DNA of 64,000 bases from Candidula unifasciata (taxonomy: Eukaryota > Mollusca > Gastropoda > Stylommatophora > Geomitridae), in assembly GCA_905116865.2 (NCBI GenBank), contig CAJHNH020002502.1:372236-436235 (forward strand). The letters run 5' to 3'. Within the stretch, counting starts at the first letter, position 1. Each line of letters opens with the position of its first letter. Shown here piece after piece: positions 28,701 through 41,795 of the stretch. The translations under genes were made by a program, and so were the position numbers. The notes beneath the pieces were generated by a model. The model was not told the DNA's origin. It worked only from the letters and a program-made list of their open reading frames with translations, and made no database searches.

Positions 28701-31700
28701 GCATTTAAATAAGCCAGATCTGGGAAACGGATGTGCATGCATTACACAGATTCTGCAACAAGAGCAAAGTTAAGAAGCGATGAACAGCCAGAACTTTCTA
28801 TGAGAGTTTACAGCCCGTGGGTATCTTCTTCTTCTTCAGCGATCTCTGGTCATGCGCATAATCCACTGTGGGTCATAAACTGGGATGTCTTTTCAAGGTC
28901 TCTTAAGTTTCCCCAAAGCTTAGTTGTCAGTTCTACTGGGTGTTGTCATATGTCGCTCCGCAGCTCCGCCAGGAGAGGACAGTCTTGCAGGACATGTTCT
29001 GGAGTCTGTTCAGCACGAAGGCACCGGAAGAGAGCTGTTTGGCTCATACCTAATTTATGTGAGTGTTTATTGAGTCTGCAGTGTCCAGTGCATAAGCGAA
29101 AAACTGTGACTTGGTCTGTTCTGTTCAAGTGAGCCCGTGGGTATGAAGAAAAAGAAGACTTCTAAAGAATCTAAGGTTGAAATTTCCATTATGATGTGTT
29201 TTATCCCTGCTGTTACTTTTAACTGTATCCATGTACAAGGAGCCAAGGTGGCCTATTGGTTAGTGTGCTTGACTGCTGAGAAAGTAGCCCAGGATCAAAC
29301 CCCCAGAAATGACAAGATTTCTTCCAAGCAGTATGTCTCTCCAGGTCTACCATTCTTCATAAATGAGGAGGGCTCAGTTCTGGGGATAGAATGTGATAGG
29401 GAAAAGAACTGATCATCATACTTCATCTGCTGTGGCTAGAAAATGTGAAGGCCTAACATTTCACATCCCAACAGCAATATATCTGCTTTGGGACTACTTT
29501 CACTAGGTGTTATTTAAGTCCATGTACGAGAGCAAGCTAAGCTACAATAGTGAACCCTAACAGCAATATTTCTCAAATGCATCTATAGAATTCCTCGGCT
29601 GAAAACTCAGGTGAAAAGTTCCAGTTGTTCGTCCCCTTTAGGAAAATAAGCCTTGTTCCAGAACTAGAGTTTTGCATGCACATCCATTTTCAAGACTTCT
29701 ACATTTATCTATCTAGAAAACTGGCAAGTCATTCACTCAACTATCCTTTCTACTACTGTTCCATCTGTTCACTGCCCTACTCTAGATCAGTGTTCATCAA
29801 CCCAAATGCTGCCATCCACAAGTGGGCCGCAAAATGTCCAGGCGGGCTGCCAAAAAAAAAAATTCTGCTTAATCATGTAATGAGGTAGGGTAGATGGTGT
29901 TTTTCTTTCAGTCTGTGGGATTACTACCTCAAAAACTTTCAAGTAGAGACATCAAAAAGTTGTTATTGCACTTCATCTATCAGAAAAAATTCTCAAGCCA
30001 CACACATAAGATATTTTAACCTCTAAGCAGCAACAGATGTCACAATAGCTGAAAATTTTATTGTGTGGCTTCCAGGTGGGCCATGAAACAATTTACCTTG
30101 GTTTGGTGGATCACAGATGTAAACAGGTTGAAGAACACTGTCTAGATGGACACAACTGCCTTGAGTCTGATTATGTCAGTAGGGCCCTTCCTGCAAGTGC
30201 AGCCAGCTTCAGTCACCATCCATATGTTAGTTCATCAGCATGTAGTAGATCCTTTGCAGATTTGCCAACTCTACTGCTTTGTGAATGTTTATGCACATGG
30301 TGTCCTCAATATCCTTTGTCCACGGCTAAGCGGTCGACCCCTGCCTCTTCTCCCCAGGCGACATACCCTCAAATACTGTGCTCTCCAAATCAACATGGTA
30401 TTGAATTCGGCCAAAGTATTTTAGTTGACTGTCTCTGAGACAATCCCCTACTATAGTCACATCTTATTTCTATGTTTTTAATTAGGCTGGGGGAAAACTT
30501 ACCTTGAACAGCTTGTAGAAATGAATCCCATACTCAGGCAAATGTCTCATGTGCTGAAATTTTAAACAAAGAAAATGCATTATGCTTCATGATTACCTGT
30601 AACAAAACTGTTAACTCTTCTGTAAATTCTGGAGAAATAGTCTGGTTGTTCGTCAGCTAATGGATTTCAGTCTTCCCGGTTCATCCAGAACCTGTATTTC
30701 GCAGGCATATCTGTTTTTACAGATCTGGCTTATTTTTATGCACAATGTTGGTTCCTCGCCTCTGGCAAATGCACTCAAACTTAAAAAAAATAAATATTCC
30801 TAATTAGTTGACTTTTATGACATACTCGTTAGGGAGCAGTGGGTTTATCCCTGGCCCCCCCCCCCCCCCCCCCCCCCCACACACACACACATTAGAGACC
30901 TCAGAATCTACATAGGGAACTGTGAACTCATTTAGTACCAACAAGATCACCCTGTTTGTTGGTTACACCTCGCATGTTGTTTTCAAACCACCCTTGTGTT
31001 TCATTCATTTTTACACTAACCCTTTGTTAACTCAAGTGTTACTTGAACTTACATGTTTTACTGTTATTATTTGATTATTTTTATATCTAAACATTCACTT
31101 GTTTAACCCTACTGACTCATAAATGTTTGTTTGTTTGTTTAGTGGCTTCTCTGGATTTTCAAGCTTTATGGCTTTGGTCAGTCACTGTTGAGCTTATAAA
31201 ACATATTTGCTATTATTTCAGACTGTGAGAAGGGGTCGGATATGATTATATTTACTTTAAAAAATAGAATTTAACAGATTAAAAGGTCTGAAAAAATTTC
31301 TATGCTCTTTTTAGTCATTGTGATATCACTGTTGTGACATGGCAGTGTGAACAAAACAAATATTTTGTTGACCAAAGAGGATGAATTCAGCCAAGTCTCT
31401 GCTCCATTTTTATTTACTGATCACTTCCCTTCCTGAATACTGTATCGTTTTTTTTTTTTTTAAAAATGTCTTTAATAATACAATTTTTAAATCTCAATTA
31501 AAACATTAGAAAATGTCTCAATTAACAAACAAACAAAAGTCGGTGACTTTAGGAATTGAGATATCAAAGTAGCTGGCAGGTCTGCCCATCTGCTCGATAC
31601 TCATAGGTTTGCTTTTTCTCTTTCTCTAGTTTCTATTGGTAGAGTTCCCAAGAATCGAGAGGATATTGTCCTTTCTAACGCACTCTATAAAGGGCTACAT

Positions 31701-34700
31701 GCATAAAAGTCAGACCACCCACCCACTAAAAATTACACCATCTTTATCTACAAAAATCACCTTGATGAATTCTATCTCAGCCTGGGATGCTGGGATACCT
31801 GCACAACTCCTGTACTCCCTCATGGCATTGTTCTCCATGATGGCTGCTCCAAACCGTCTCACAGTGCGGCTGGAGAAATAGTACTCCAGTGAAAAGATTT
31901 CGTTGTCCAAGGCAGCTCGAGCATGGTCTCCATATTCTGCTTGCATGGCCAGGCCAGCCAACCTGGCCAGTGTTTCCATATCGCAGGTGACCCTCTCCTC
32001 TAGAATGTCTCTCCGCAACTGCAGATATAGCAGGTGATAGCTGCTTGTGTGGCTGAGGGATAAAGGGACATTATTTGTAAACTGTTTTTTTGTTTTATAG
32101 CATGTCAACACAAGTCACTATTCTAGGGCAAGACTATATTTTATTTTTTTTATTTACAGATTCTTTTCAATGCCTTAAGGTCGGGCTTTTCAACTGAGTT
32201 TACTCAGGGCTCAACATTTCTAAAATGGGGATCACCAAGGGCCAGAGGTCTGATCCTCAGCATAGAAAGATCATAAATACAATACAACTGGCAAGTTTCC
32301 GTGGCCAGAATTGGCCCCTGGGTCACTAGCTAAATAACTCTGCCTTTAGGTGTAGTCAGTAAAGGATCCACTTCCATTAAACTGACAAATGGTGTTAGCC
32401 ATAGATTTTCTTAAACTGACTGGCACTCAGATTGTGCTTTTAAAGACATTTTTGGCTAACCACACTCAAAATCCATGTAAATTTTACAACTCTGCTTTTA
32501 TCTTCTTCTTCTCCTGCATTCACAATCTGCTTTTATGAGGGTCTGAACCTAGAACCGCCAGGAAAACAAGTATGCAAGTATTTTAGCCCTGAGCTACCAT
32601 GACTTTCGAGTTGGGAAGGGTGCTAACCCAAAATGATCAGACAAATCAACATTGGTTGGATGATGTTAATTTATGGTCAGTTAGTTAGTTAGTTAGTTGG
32701 TTGGTTGGTTGGTTGGTTAGTTAGTTAGTTGGTTAGTTAGTTGGGATATGATCATTGCACTGTCGACATGTCCATAGGTGCTCAGGTCCTTCTCTCAGTA
32801 TGAACCCCAGCGTCCTGTGACTAATAGTGCCAGTTCTTTCTTGACTGGTAAGTCTTTCTGTATGCCCAGTGTGTCTCGCTTTTGGCTATGCCGATTTTAA
32901 CTCCTGAGTCTTTCATTCTGGTGAGCGATGCCCAATTGCTGTCTCCAAAGTCCTCCACCCTTCCCACTTCTCTGAGGGCATTAACAATATCAGATATACT
33001 AATAGTGCCAGTTCTTTCTTGACTGATAAGTCTTTCTGTATGCCCGGTGTGTCTCGCTTTTGGCTATGCCGATTTTAACTCCTGAGTCTTTCATTCTGGT
33101 GAGCGATGCCCAATTGCTGTCTCCAAAGTCCTCCACCCTTCCCACTTCTCTGAGGGCATTAACAATATCAGCATGATCCTTGTATTGACCTTCAGCAGTT
33201 ATGGCGGATCCTGCCAACTTATCAGCCCTTTCATTTTCGTCGACACCCACACACACGGAACGAAGATAAAGACGATGTTACACAGTGCACTTCTGTAATG
33301 GCTCAATCCATTGCCTTCGCATAGAACCTGCCTGGACTTTTTTGGATCATGCTCATGGAATTGCTGAGTACACACATACGGGTATAGTCTTGTGTTCTTA
33401 GCCATACGAATGCTTGCATTACCACCATCAGCTCCATCATCATGCTGCTTGTTGTCATGGAGAAGGTACCGCTGTCTTCTTGACATATGATGGCACAGCA
33501 GGATGATGATGAAACAATGGTGTTACAAAATTAAAACAACAACAAATTAAAAATAATCTTATGGCTACTAGAATGACCCCAAGAGCTAATGCGGTCTGAT
33601 AAAAATATTGAGGATTAAACCCTGGATATGAAAGCACATTTATACCATACAGTACCTCATTTTTAAAACAAATTGATAAAAGAATAGAATATCAACATAT
33701 ATAGAAATATCTTTATGATGTAGGCAGTAAACAAACAAGTGAAAATCACATTTTTTTAAAAAGCTGCATCTTTCATTTTATAGCGGCGTCCGTGGCTAAG
33801 GCGTTGTGAGTCCGACTCGTAATCCAACGTACCGTGATCAAAACCCACTGCTGGCTACGTGGATTTTTATCGTGGTATGGGACGTCGCAGGTCGACCCAG
33901 CCTCAAATGGGTACCAGGATGGCTGTCCTGGGGAAGTAAAGACGGCCGGCGTCCACCGAGTGCCGATTGGTCTGTAAAAATATGGGACGCTCTGCCCATA
34001 TACCTGATGCGCCTTAGGCGTAATAAGGGATCTTTACTTTACTTTACTTTCATTTTATACAACAAAAAGTGTGAAATTACCAAAAATCTGTGAGGGAGTC
34101 TGGGTAGAACTTGATCCGGACATATAATGTAAAAGTTACAGGAATGGCCTGACCTCTTGGTCCTTCTTTCCATCCCTCTGGTGCTGCCTTGTGCAATTTG
34201 ATATCAGAATCCAGGAAAAAATGTTCACTTTCTGCAATAACAGCAAACAAGCTTACCAATTTACTAAATTTTAAATTACTTTTAGATTGAAACTAAAACA
34301 TTTATATTGTAAACCGAACTGATACAAACCCATGATCATCAGAGAGCAAGACTAACAGCTTGACCAGTTGGCTACAGATTAATACCCGCTCTTAGCATAT
34401 CAGCACAGCTGACAACTACTGCAGCTCCTTCCAGTGGGTGTGGGTTCTGAGATCCCATTTGAAGGGGTGGCTTCTGCACTTTAGTCTTGTTCTAAAACTT
34501 GAGTTTTGTGTGCACATTTGCTTTACAGATCTGGTTTATCAGTATGCAAACTACTGGTTTCTAGCCTCTCAGGCAAATGCACTCTGACTTCAAAGAAAAC
34601 ATCCCTAATTAGTACTGTTTTATAACATGCTTTTTGGGGGGCAGCAGATGTGTCTTTTTTTTCTCCCTCTAAAAATGGAGTCCCAGAACCTACATGGGGA

Positions 34701-37700
34701 ACATTCATCTCTATAATGACAGATAACCACACAAGCCCCTATTCTGACATATCACCACACGCTTCTCTGTTCTGACACATCACAATACATACCTCTATTT
34801 TGACAAATCACCACTCACGTCTATTCTAACATGTCACCACACATGCCTCTATTTTAACATATCACCACACACGTCTCTATTCTGACCCATCACCATACGT
34901 CTCTATTCTAACATTTCACCACATGCAACACTATTCTGACACGTCTCTATTTTGATATATCACCACACATCTCTCTATTCTGACATATCATTACACACAT
35001 CTCTGTTCTGACATATCACCACACATGTCTCTATTCTGACATATCATCACACACGTCTCTATTCTAACATATCACCACACACCTGACCTGTATATAAACA
35101 CTCACCTGACATGTAGGTCAGTCCAAAGGCGTGGAAGTCATCCAAATACAAGTAGGGAACAATTGTGTCAAACAGCTGCTGTCCACTAGCACTGGGATCA
35201 ACAACAACCTCCAGCCTTTGACCAGTTAAATGGACAATGGTCAGTTTCCTCAAAGCTGTTGCAGTCTTCGCATTCTGTATTAGGAAATAATATAAACGCA
35301 AAGAATATAAGCATTACTGACTCAGAAATGTGATCTCAACACAAGTGGATGTACATGACAGATGACAAAACACAAGTGAATGTGAAATGATGGTAAGTGG
35401 TTATATAATGAACATAGAGCAAAGGAAAAACACACAAAGGATGCAATGATGGCATTCAAAAACAAATTCAGAGAAATAAAGGCTAACAAACCACACATTA
35501 GAAATAGGAGAGATGAATTTTACATCTTTCTCCAACATTTTGCTGAAATAACTGGAAGAGGTGGAGAAGGGGAAGGAGGAAATTAATACACAATTTAACA
35601 GCTCATCATCCTCCTGTTCTACTATTTATACACCAGACAGTTCTTGCAGTATATTCCTCTATTCTATTAGGTGCAGTACTGTCAATATCGTGTACAGACT
35701 CCATTTCACCACCTCTGTCAACAATGCTCATCATAGGGTTTTTCCTGGTCCTCCTTGCTCCCTTAATCCACCTGTTTTCTATTTCACGTTATGCTTTTAC
35801 ACAATTAATTATCTTCTTCTTCTTTGCTCACTGGCTGTAAGCTCCTGTGGAAAGTGCAGATTGTTTGTCCCTTTGGACTTTGGCTTTGTGCCAGGGTTCT
35901 GAGTTTTGAGTGTACATCTGTTTTACTGGCTTATTTGTGTGCAGCTGGTTGTTCCTTGCCTCTCTGGCAAATGCACTCTGGCAGCAAAGGAAGCTCCCAA
36001 TTAGTCAACTCTTACTGTTTCAGGGAACAAATATTGTATAACATTAACCTTTTCCTTCTAGTTTGTCCACCACTATTACTTAACAGTCCCAGGTTTCAGA
36101 TCTCTTTGCTGTCTGCATGTATTTTATTTTTAAAATATATGTTCCAAACATAAATTTCCTTACCCTATGCAACTTTAGGATAGGTGTTTTCTGTTCAAGC
36201 CAAACTGGCACAGTAAATTTAACCAGTTCACAGCTCAAGTTTGCAACTAAAAAAAAAACTTCAGTATTTTCACTGTAACAAAAGAAGTCTAGCCTAAAGA
36301 AAAATATACTAGGACTATTTTTTGTTTCATTTTTTATTCTTGATTATTAAAGTCAAAGTGATTCTCTCAACATGCACCAAAATGGTAGTCCCACGGTCTC
36401 TGCTGTCATTAGGCTATTCTTATTCTGTATTCACCCTTAAAAGGATATTTTGAACATTGTATTGTGGTTTATGGTGACGCTGCAATATCTGCACCTTTAA
36501 TCCCAACACATCTGATTTGAGAAAACTGCTAATTAACTCGCTTTTTATCACATGTTTGTTCAGTTGGCAGTGTCGCCAATATTCCCTTGCCCTCTTCCCC
36601 CCTCCACCAAATGGGGTCCATAAACCCACACAGGGAACTAGGGTACAAACCTTTGCATATTCTGGGCAATATCATACTGAACAAATATAAATTGTGACAA
36701 AAACGGCTAGCAAAAAAAAAGGGAGAATGAACAAATAAACAAACAACACACCTGTCCTGGAAAAGACACGACCACTCTGATGGCAGGTTTACTGCTTCTG
36801 TAGACATACTCAGGACCAACAAACTCCTGGCAAGTTTAAAGATTATTATTATAAGTATACTATGCAAGACTGACGATTATCATTATAATAATCATACAGA
36901 CAAGCTACTCTGATTAGGTACAGAAATATATTTTAAATGCACTACTACGCTGTCAACGATTATCTAATTTCCTGATAAACAAAACCACAAACAAAAACAC
37001 AAAACCACACACACACACACAAACACACAATGAAGATTTGTTCTTCTTCTTCTTCTTTTCCTGGAAAGCTTGCATCAGGGCAGGAAGAGATCTGTGGAAC
37101 AGGCCCCTTTGTTTGCTTCATACAAAGTAATTTTCAGTGTCTGATCCGCAGTCTATGATCTGCGTGGTCGACCTCTGGGTCTGTTACTACTGTTTTGTCT
37201 ACGTTGATCTCCATGTCATAGTTTTCTGGATTACTGAATTCTGTTCTACAAAAATTTTTTATCACAACCACGTTCAACCTGCTGTTGGCAGCAAGCCGCC
37301 AACAGACTCCGGTTATATTTGTGGTCTGGTTTATTTGCACCACTTTCATGGCTTAGGTTCTGGTATATGCGCAAGCTCTCTGGCTAAAGGTCCCTGCCCT
37401 CTCAGGCAGACCCCTCCTTCCTGTTTTGTTTGTCCCCATACGATTCTTTTCTCTTTATCTTGCAGATGTTTCTCTCCTGGGTCGCCCTCTTTCAGATTCT
37501 GTCTCCTTGTTATCTTGCCTGTGTGTTCTCTACTGTGTGTCCAGTTCTGTTCCTTTCCATTTTGTCCAGGCGTATCTCCTAGGAAACTGAGCAAGTACTA
37601 CACAACATTCTTTTGGAACACCATTTATAGTTTTAAAATTTTGAGTATTTTACTTTGCCAAAAAGTAATGAAAACAGTTTTGGGGTTTGGATAGATCCAA

Positions 37701-40700
37701 AATTGTGAAAATAATTTGTGTGTGACCAAAGCGGCCTTATAGATGACTTCCTGTAATAAGAGCGGTTATAAATATAATGGTGATGTAAATGGAATGATTG
37801 ATGAAATCTTACTATGATTCTATTGTCGCATTCTGAGTGGAGTCTATAAATATGTTTTTGTAGTCGTACTTAATAATTCTCTGATGTTGTTCCCTTCACA
37901 GATGTTAGCTGATTTGCAAAATTGGTTGACGTATGTGATGAACAGTAGTGGTGAGAGAACAAATCCTTGTCTCGGTCCAGATCTAAAGTAAAACTTTTCT
38001 GACATTCCTGTATTTGTTCTAACTGCTTACTGACTGTTCACTTCTTGTACTTTCACCCATAAAAGTGTGATTAGCATGTTGTAATGTGGTTTACAGCTAG
38101 GATATGACATATGCATTTTTTAGTTCAACACATACGATTTCAGCAAACTCTGAAATAGTTTCTTCTTTAATGACATGTCTTTTGAGGGGCAGTGGGTCTA
38201 TTCCACCCTTCCCACCCCACCCCTAGTACCCACAATGATGATTTAACCTGTAACCTTTTGTTTCCGAACAGGGCCTGTCGCAGCATCAGCTGGTGCCTCC
38301 AGTGGTCTGGAACCACGCTCCGGCTGCATCTGTTTAAGTAGGGGCTGTTGTTGCTGATGCTGGTTTCGTTTTAACCGTAACCTGTGTTGATCTGGATGAG
38401 ACAGGGCGTCACTGATTGTAGGAATCGAAGAAATCGCTGGAATTTCTTCAGCCCTAAATATTAAACAGAACAAATGAACAGGAATCTGAACATTTATCTT
38501 AAAACACCACACTTCTTCCCCTACCTAAACATTTACCTTGAGACTTTACCATACTCTTCCTCCTTCCCCTAAGACATCAAACCTTAAGTCAACATCACAC
38601 TCCTGCCCACAAATAAACATTCACACACAGGCACAAACATATTCTTCCCTATCCTAATGCACCTCATGCTCTCCTTAGACATCACCACACTCCTTGACCT
38701 GAACATTTACCTTCAGACACCCTCACAATCTTCCCTCAACTTCTTATTTTTCTTCGCTGTCACCAGCTACAAACTCTGGCAGAAAGTTCTGGTTGTTCAT
38801 CACATCTCCCTCCCACTTAAACATTTACCTCAAGACATCACCACATCTCCCTCCCACTTAAACATTTACCTCAAGACATCACCACATCTTCCTCCCACTT
38901 AAACATTTACCTCAAGACATCACCACATCTTCCTCCCACCTAAACATTTACCTCAAGACATCACCACATCTCCCTCCCACCTAAACATTTACCTCAAAAC
39001 ATCACATCTCCCTCCCACCTAAACATTTAACTCAAGACATCATCACATCTCCCTCCCACTTAAACATTTACCTCAAGACATCATCACATCTCCCTCCCAC
39101 TTAAACATTTACCTCAAGACATCCCCGTAATCTCCACTACTGAGCAGCAATGACAACTGGCTGCCTACATCGGTGTCTGTATCTTTGCTATAATTGAGTG
39201 CAGCACTCGAGCCTTGCAGTGCATGTAGACTGGCTTTGTATGAGCCTACAGATTTAGAAGCAACCAGATACATACATACATACATGAATAAATGATGAAC
39301 TTGTGACATAATAACTAGCAAACACCAAGAACTATGTTTACAGCAAACAGTTATCGTATTGTGGGAGGATGTGTTATTGTGAGTCTCTTTGAGGCACAGC
39401 AGGCAACTGTGTACAAGCAAGAAGTACTGCAGGGAAAAGCGCCGAAGGCGCCTGCCTGTTCGTGAGTATCAAAAGTAAGATGTTTTTGCATTTCTATGTT
39501 CTTTGGCGATGGCTTCCTTTAAGAAAATGAAGTGACTGACAAGAAACATAGAAATTTTTTTTTAAATCTGTTCTGATACTCACAAACCGTCGGGCACGTA
39601 GCACAAAATGGAAATAATCCTACGAGTAAGCGGTGACAACATAAGAAAAGAGAGAAGAGTTAAACTGTTGAAAATAAGGAATAGACACCCCCACAAAATA
39701 GGACAGGCCGTGCAACCAACCACGGCATAAATGGGGGAGGAAGGAACACTCGCCGTGCGGGCAAGTTCATGATAAATACCCACCCATGATAGTTAAACAA
39801 ATGTACACGATAGAACAGAATGGAGGAATACACTGGAAGCATAACCACAAAACAGGACGATGATCATCATCATCATGATGTGTGAATAGACCCAGCTGTG
39901 TCGGCTGCATTCAAGGTTATCCTCACTGCTCTTTTTCGTCTTTATTTATAGCCTCCAATGGAGCATAGGCCCTAAACTGAAAGTAGGTCATCCTTGTCTC
40001 TGCCATCACACTCTCCATACACTCCCTATCTAGTCTCTAATTCTCTTCTACAAGTAGCTTTGTCTCTGTTTATTTTTTTGAATTGGTGGGTTCCAGTTTA
40101 AGGATATACTAGGTGTTTTCAGTTTTCCTCAATGTGTGACCTATCCAGCACAAGAACCTTCTCCTCACCTCATTTCACAGAAATTTTAGTTCTTCCCCAA
40201 AGCTCCACATTTCTAGCCCTGCCATACCATTTAATTCCCACTATTCTGTGTAGTCAAGCCAGAAGGAAAACTACTGACAGAGAAGTCTGGTGACCTCTCT
40301 GTCAAACCTCTACACCCCAAGGTAGAAGATGAGCAACTAAGTAAAGCAAGTATTCTGTGAGGCACCAATTAATGAATGTTTGCAGGTAGCTAGTTACAAT
40401 TTAAATCTTTCTCCATGTTTCTGCTCCTTAATAGCAGTAATAATCTTTTTCTTCTTTGCGTCAACCAGCCGTAAACTCTGGTAGAAATTTCTGGTTGTTC
40501 GTCCACTTCTGGACTGCAATCCTGTTCCAGAATCTGATGAGTGTTGCGTGTGAATCCGTTTGACAGATCTGACACATTTGTGTGCAGACTGTTGGTTTCT
40601 TGCCTCTCAAGCAGATGAACTCCGACTTCCAAGGAAGCTCCTAATTAGTCGACTCTTACGACATGCTTTTGGGTAGGCAGTGGGTCTATTCTTGTTTTCC

Positions 40701-41705
40701 CTATAATAGGGCCCCGGAACCCACACAGGTGAGTAATGATCTAACTTGTGGTTTCACTTATTCTGCTAAACAAACACTTCTGGGGTTTGTCTCTTGCTTA
40801 TGGTTTTGTTCTTTCACAGGCTTACCGTTATCATTATACACGCCTACGATAAGAATTTCAGTACATTTATTCTCAACAACAATCAAAACAGCAGAGCCTA
40901 CCCAGTGTAAAAGACATGAGAGATGCCATAGACTGCTTCTCCGAGGTGTTCTCCACCATCTCTTGTGACAGCAATGTTGGAGTCATTAGCTGGCTCCTCA
41001 CATCATTCAACGCAGTCGCATTCTGGCCCAGCCTGACAATTCAAACAAATTCTGCATTTGTAAAAGTCAACTAAGAGAATAACACTCATTTATATTACTT
41101 TTAAACAATATCTATAAAAATATACAAAACCATCTCTTCTTCTTATTGTTAACTGGCTATAACCTCTGATGGAAACTTCCAGTTAGACGTCCACTTCTAG
41201 ATTTTGGTCTTACATGCATATTCATTTTCCAGATCTGGATTATTTGTATGCAGACTGTTAGTTGTTTGCTTCTCAGGTAGCTGCAATCCACTTTGAAGAA
41301 AGTCACCATTTATGAGATGCTTGTTAGGTGGGCGGTGGGTCTATTCTTCCCCCCCCCCCCCAAATGGGCCCCAGAACTCATAGGGAAGCACATCCACCAA
41401 TTATACAGATAAAAGGTATATTTTTAAATAAATAAATACATATATAGTAAAGTAAAGGACCCTTTTCCACGCCTTTAGGCTCATAGGGCAATAGGGCTAG
41501 ACCTATATTTTATTGAACGATAGGCACAAGATGGGTGATGTGGTCAGCATCGCCCTCACTTCCAGGGACTGCACCTGGTATCCACTCAGGGATGGGTCGA
41601 CTTGGGAGCCAAGATCATTTCTGAAAAAAAGTCCGGCTCTGCAGGGAGCGAACCCATGACCTTCCAATCCGCGGCGAGCGCCTAGCCGCTCCCCCACGGA
41701 GACTC

Positions 41706-41795
<90 letters not shown>

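Noticed and set aside
30061..30440. Overlapping plus-strand frames of 92-125 codons
   Set aside because: Span the end of a hAT-like MITE and unassigned intron DNA; minus-strand text hints at an old LINE ([15 protein letters not shown]) but is too weak to call.
37137..37694. 185-codon plus-strand frame
   Set aside because: Antisense of scrambled LINE sequence; composition and lack of homology argue against a gene.
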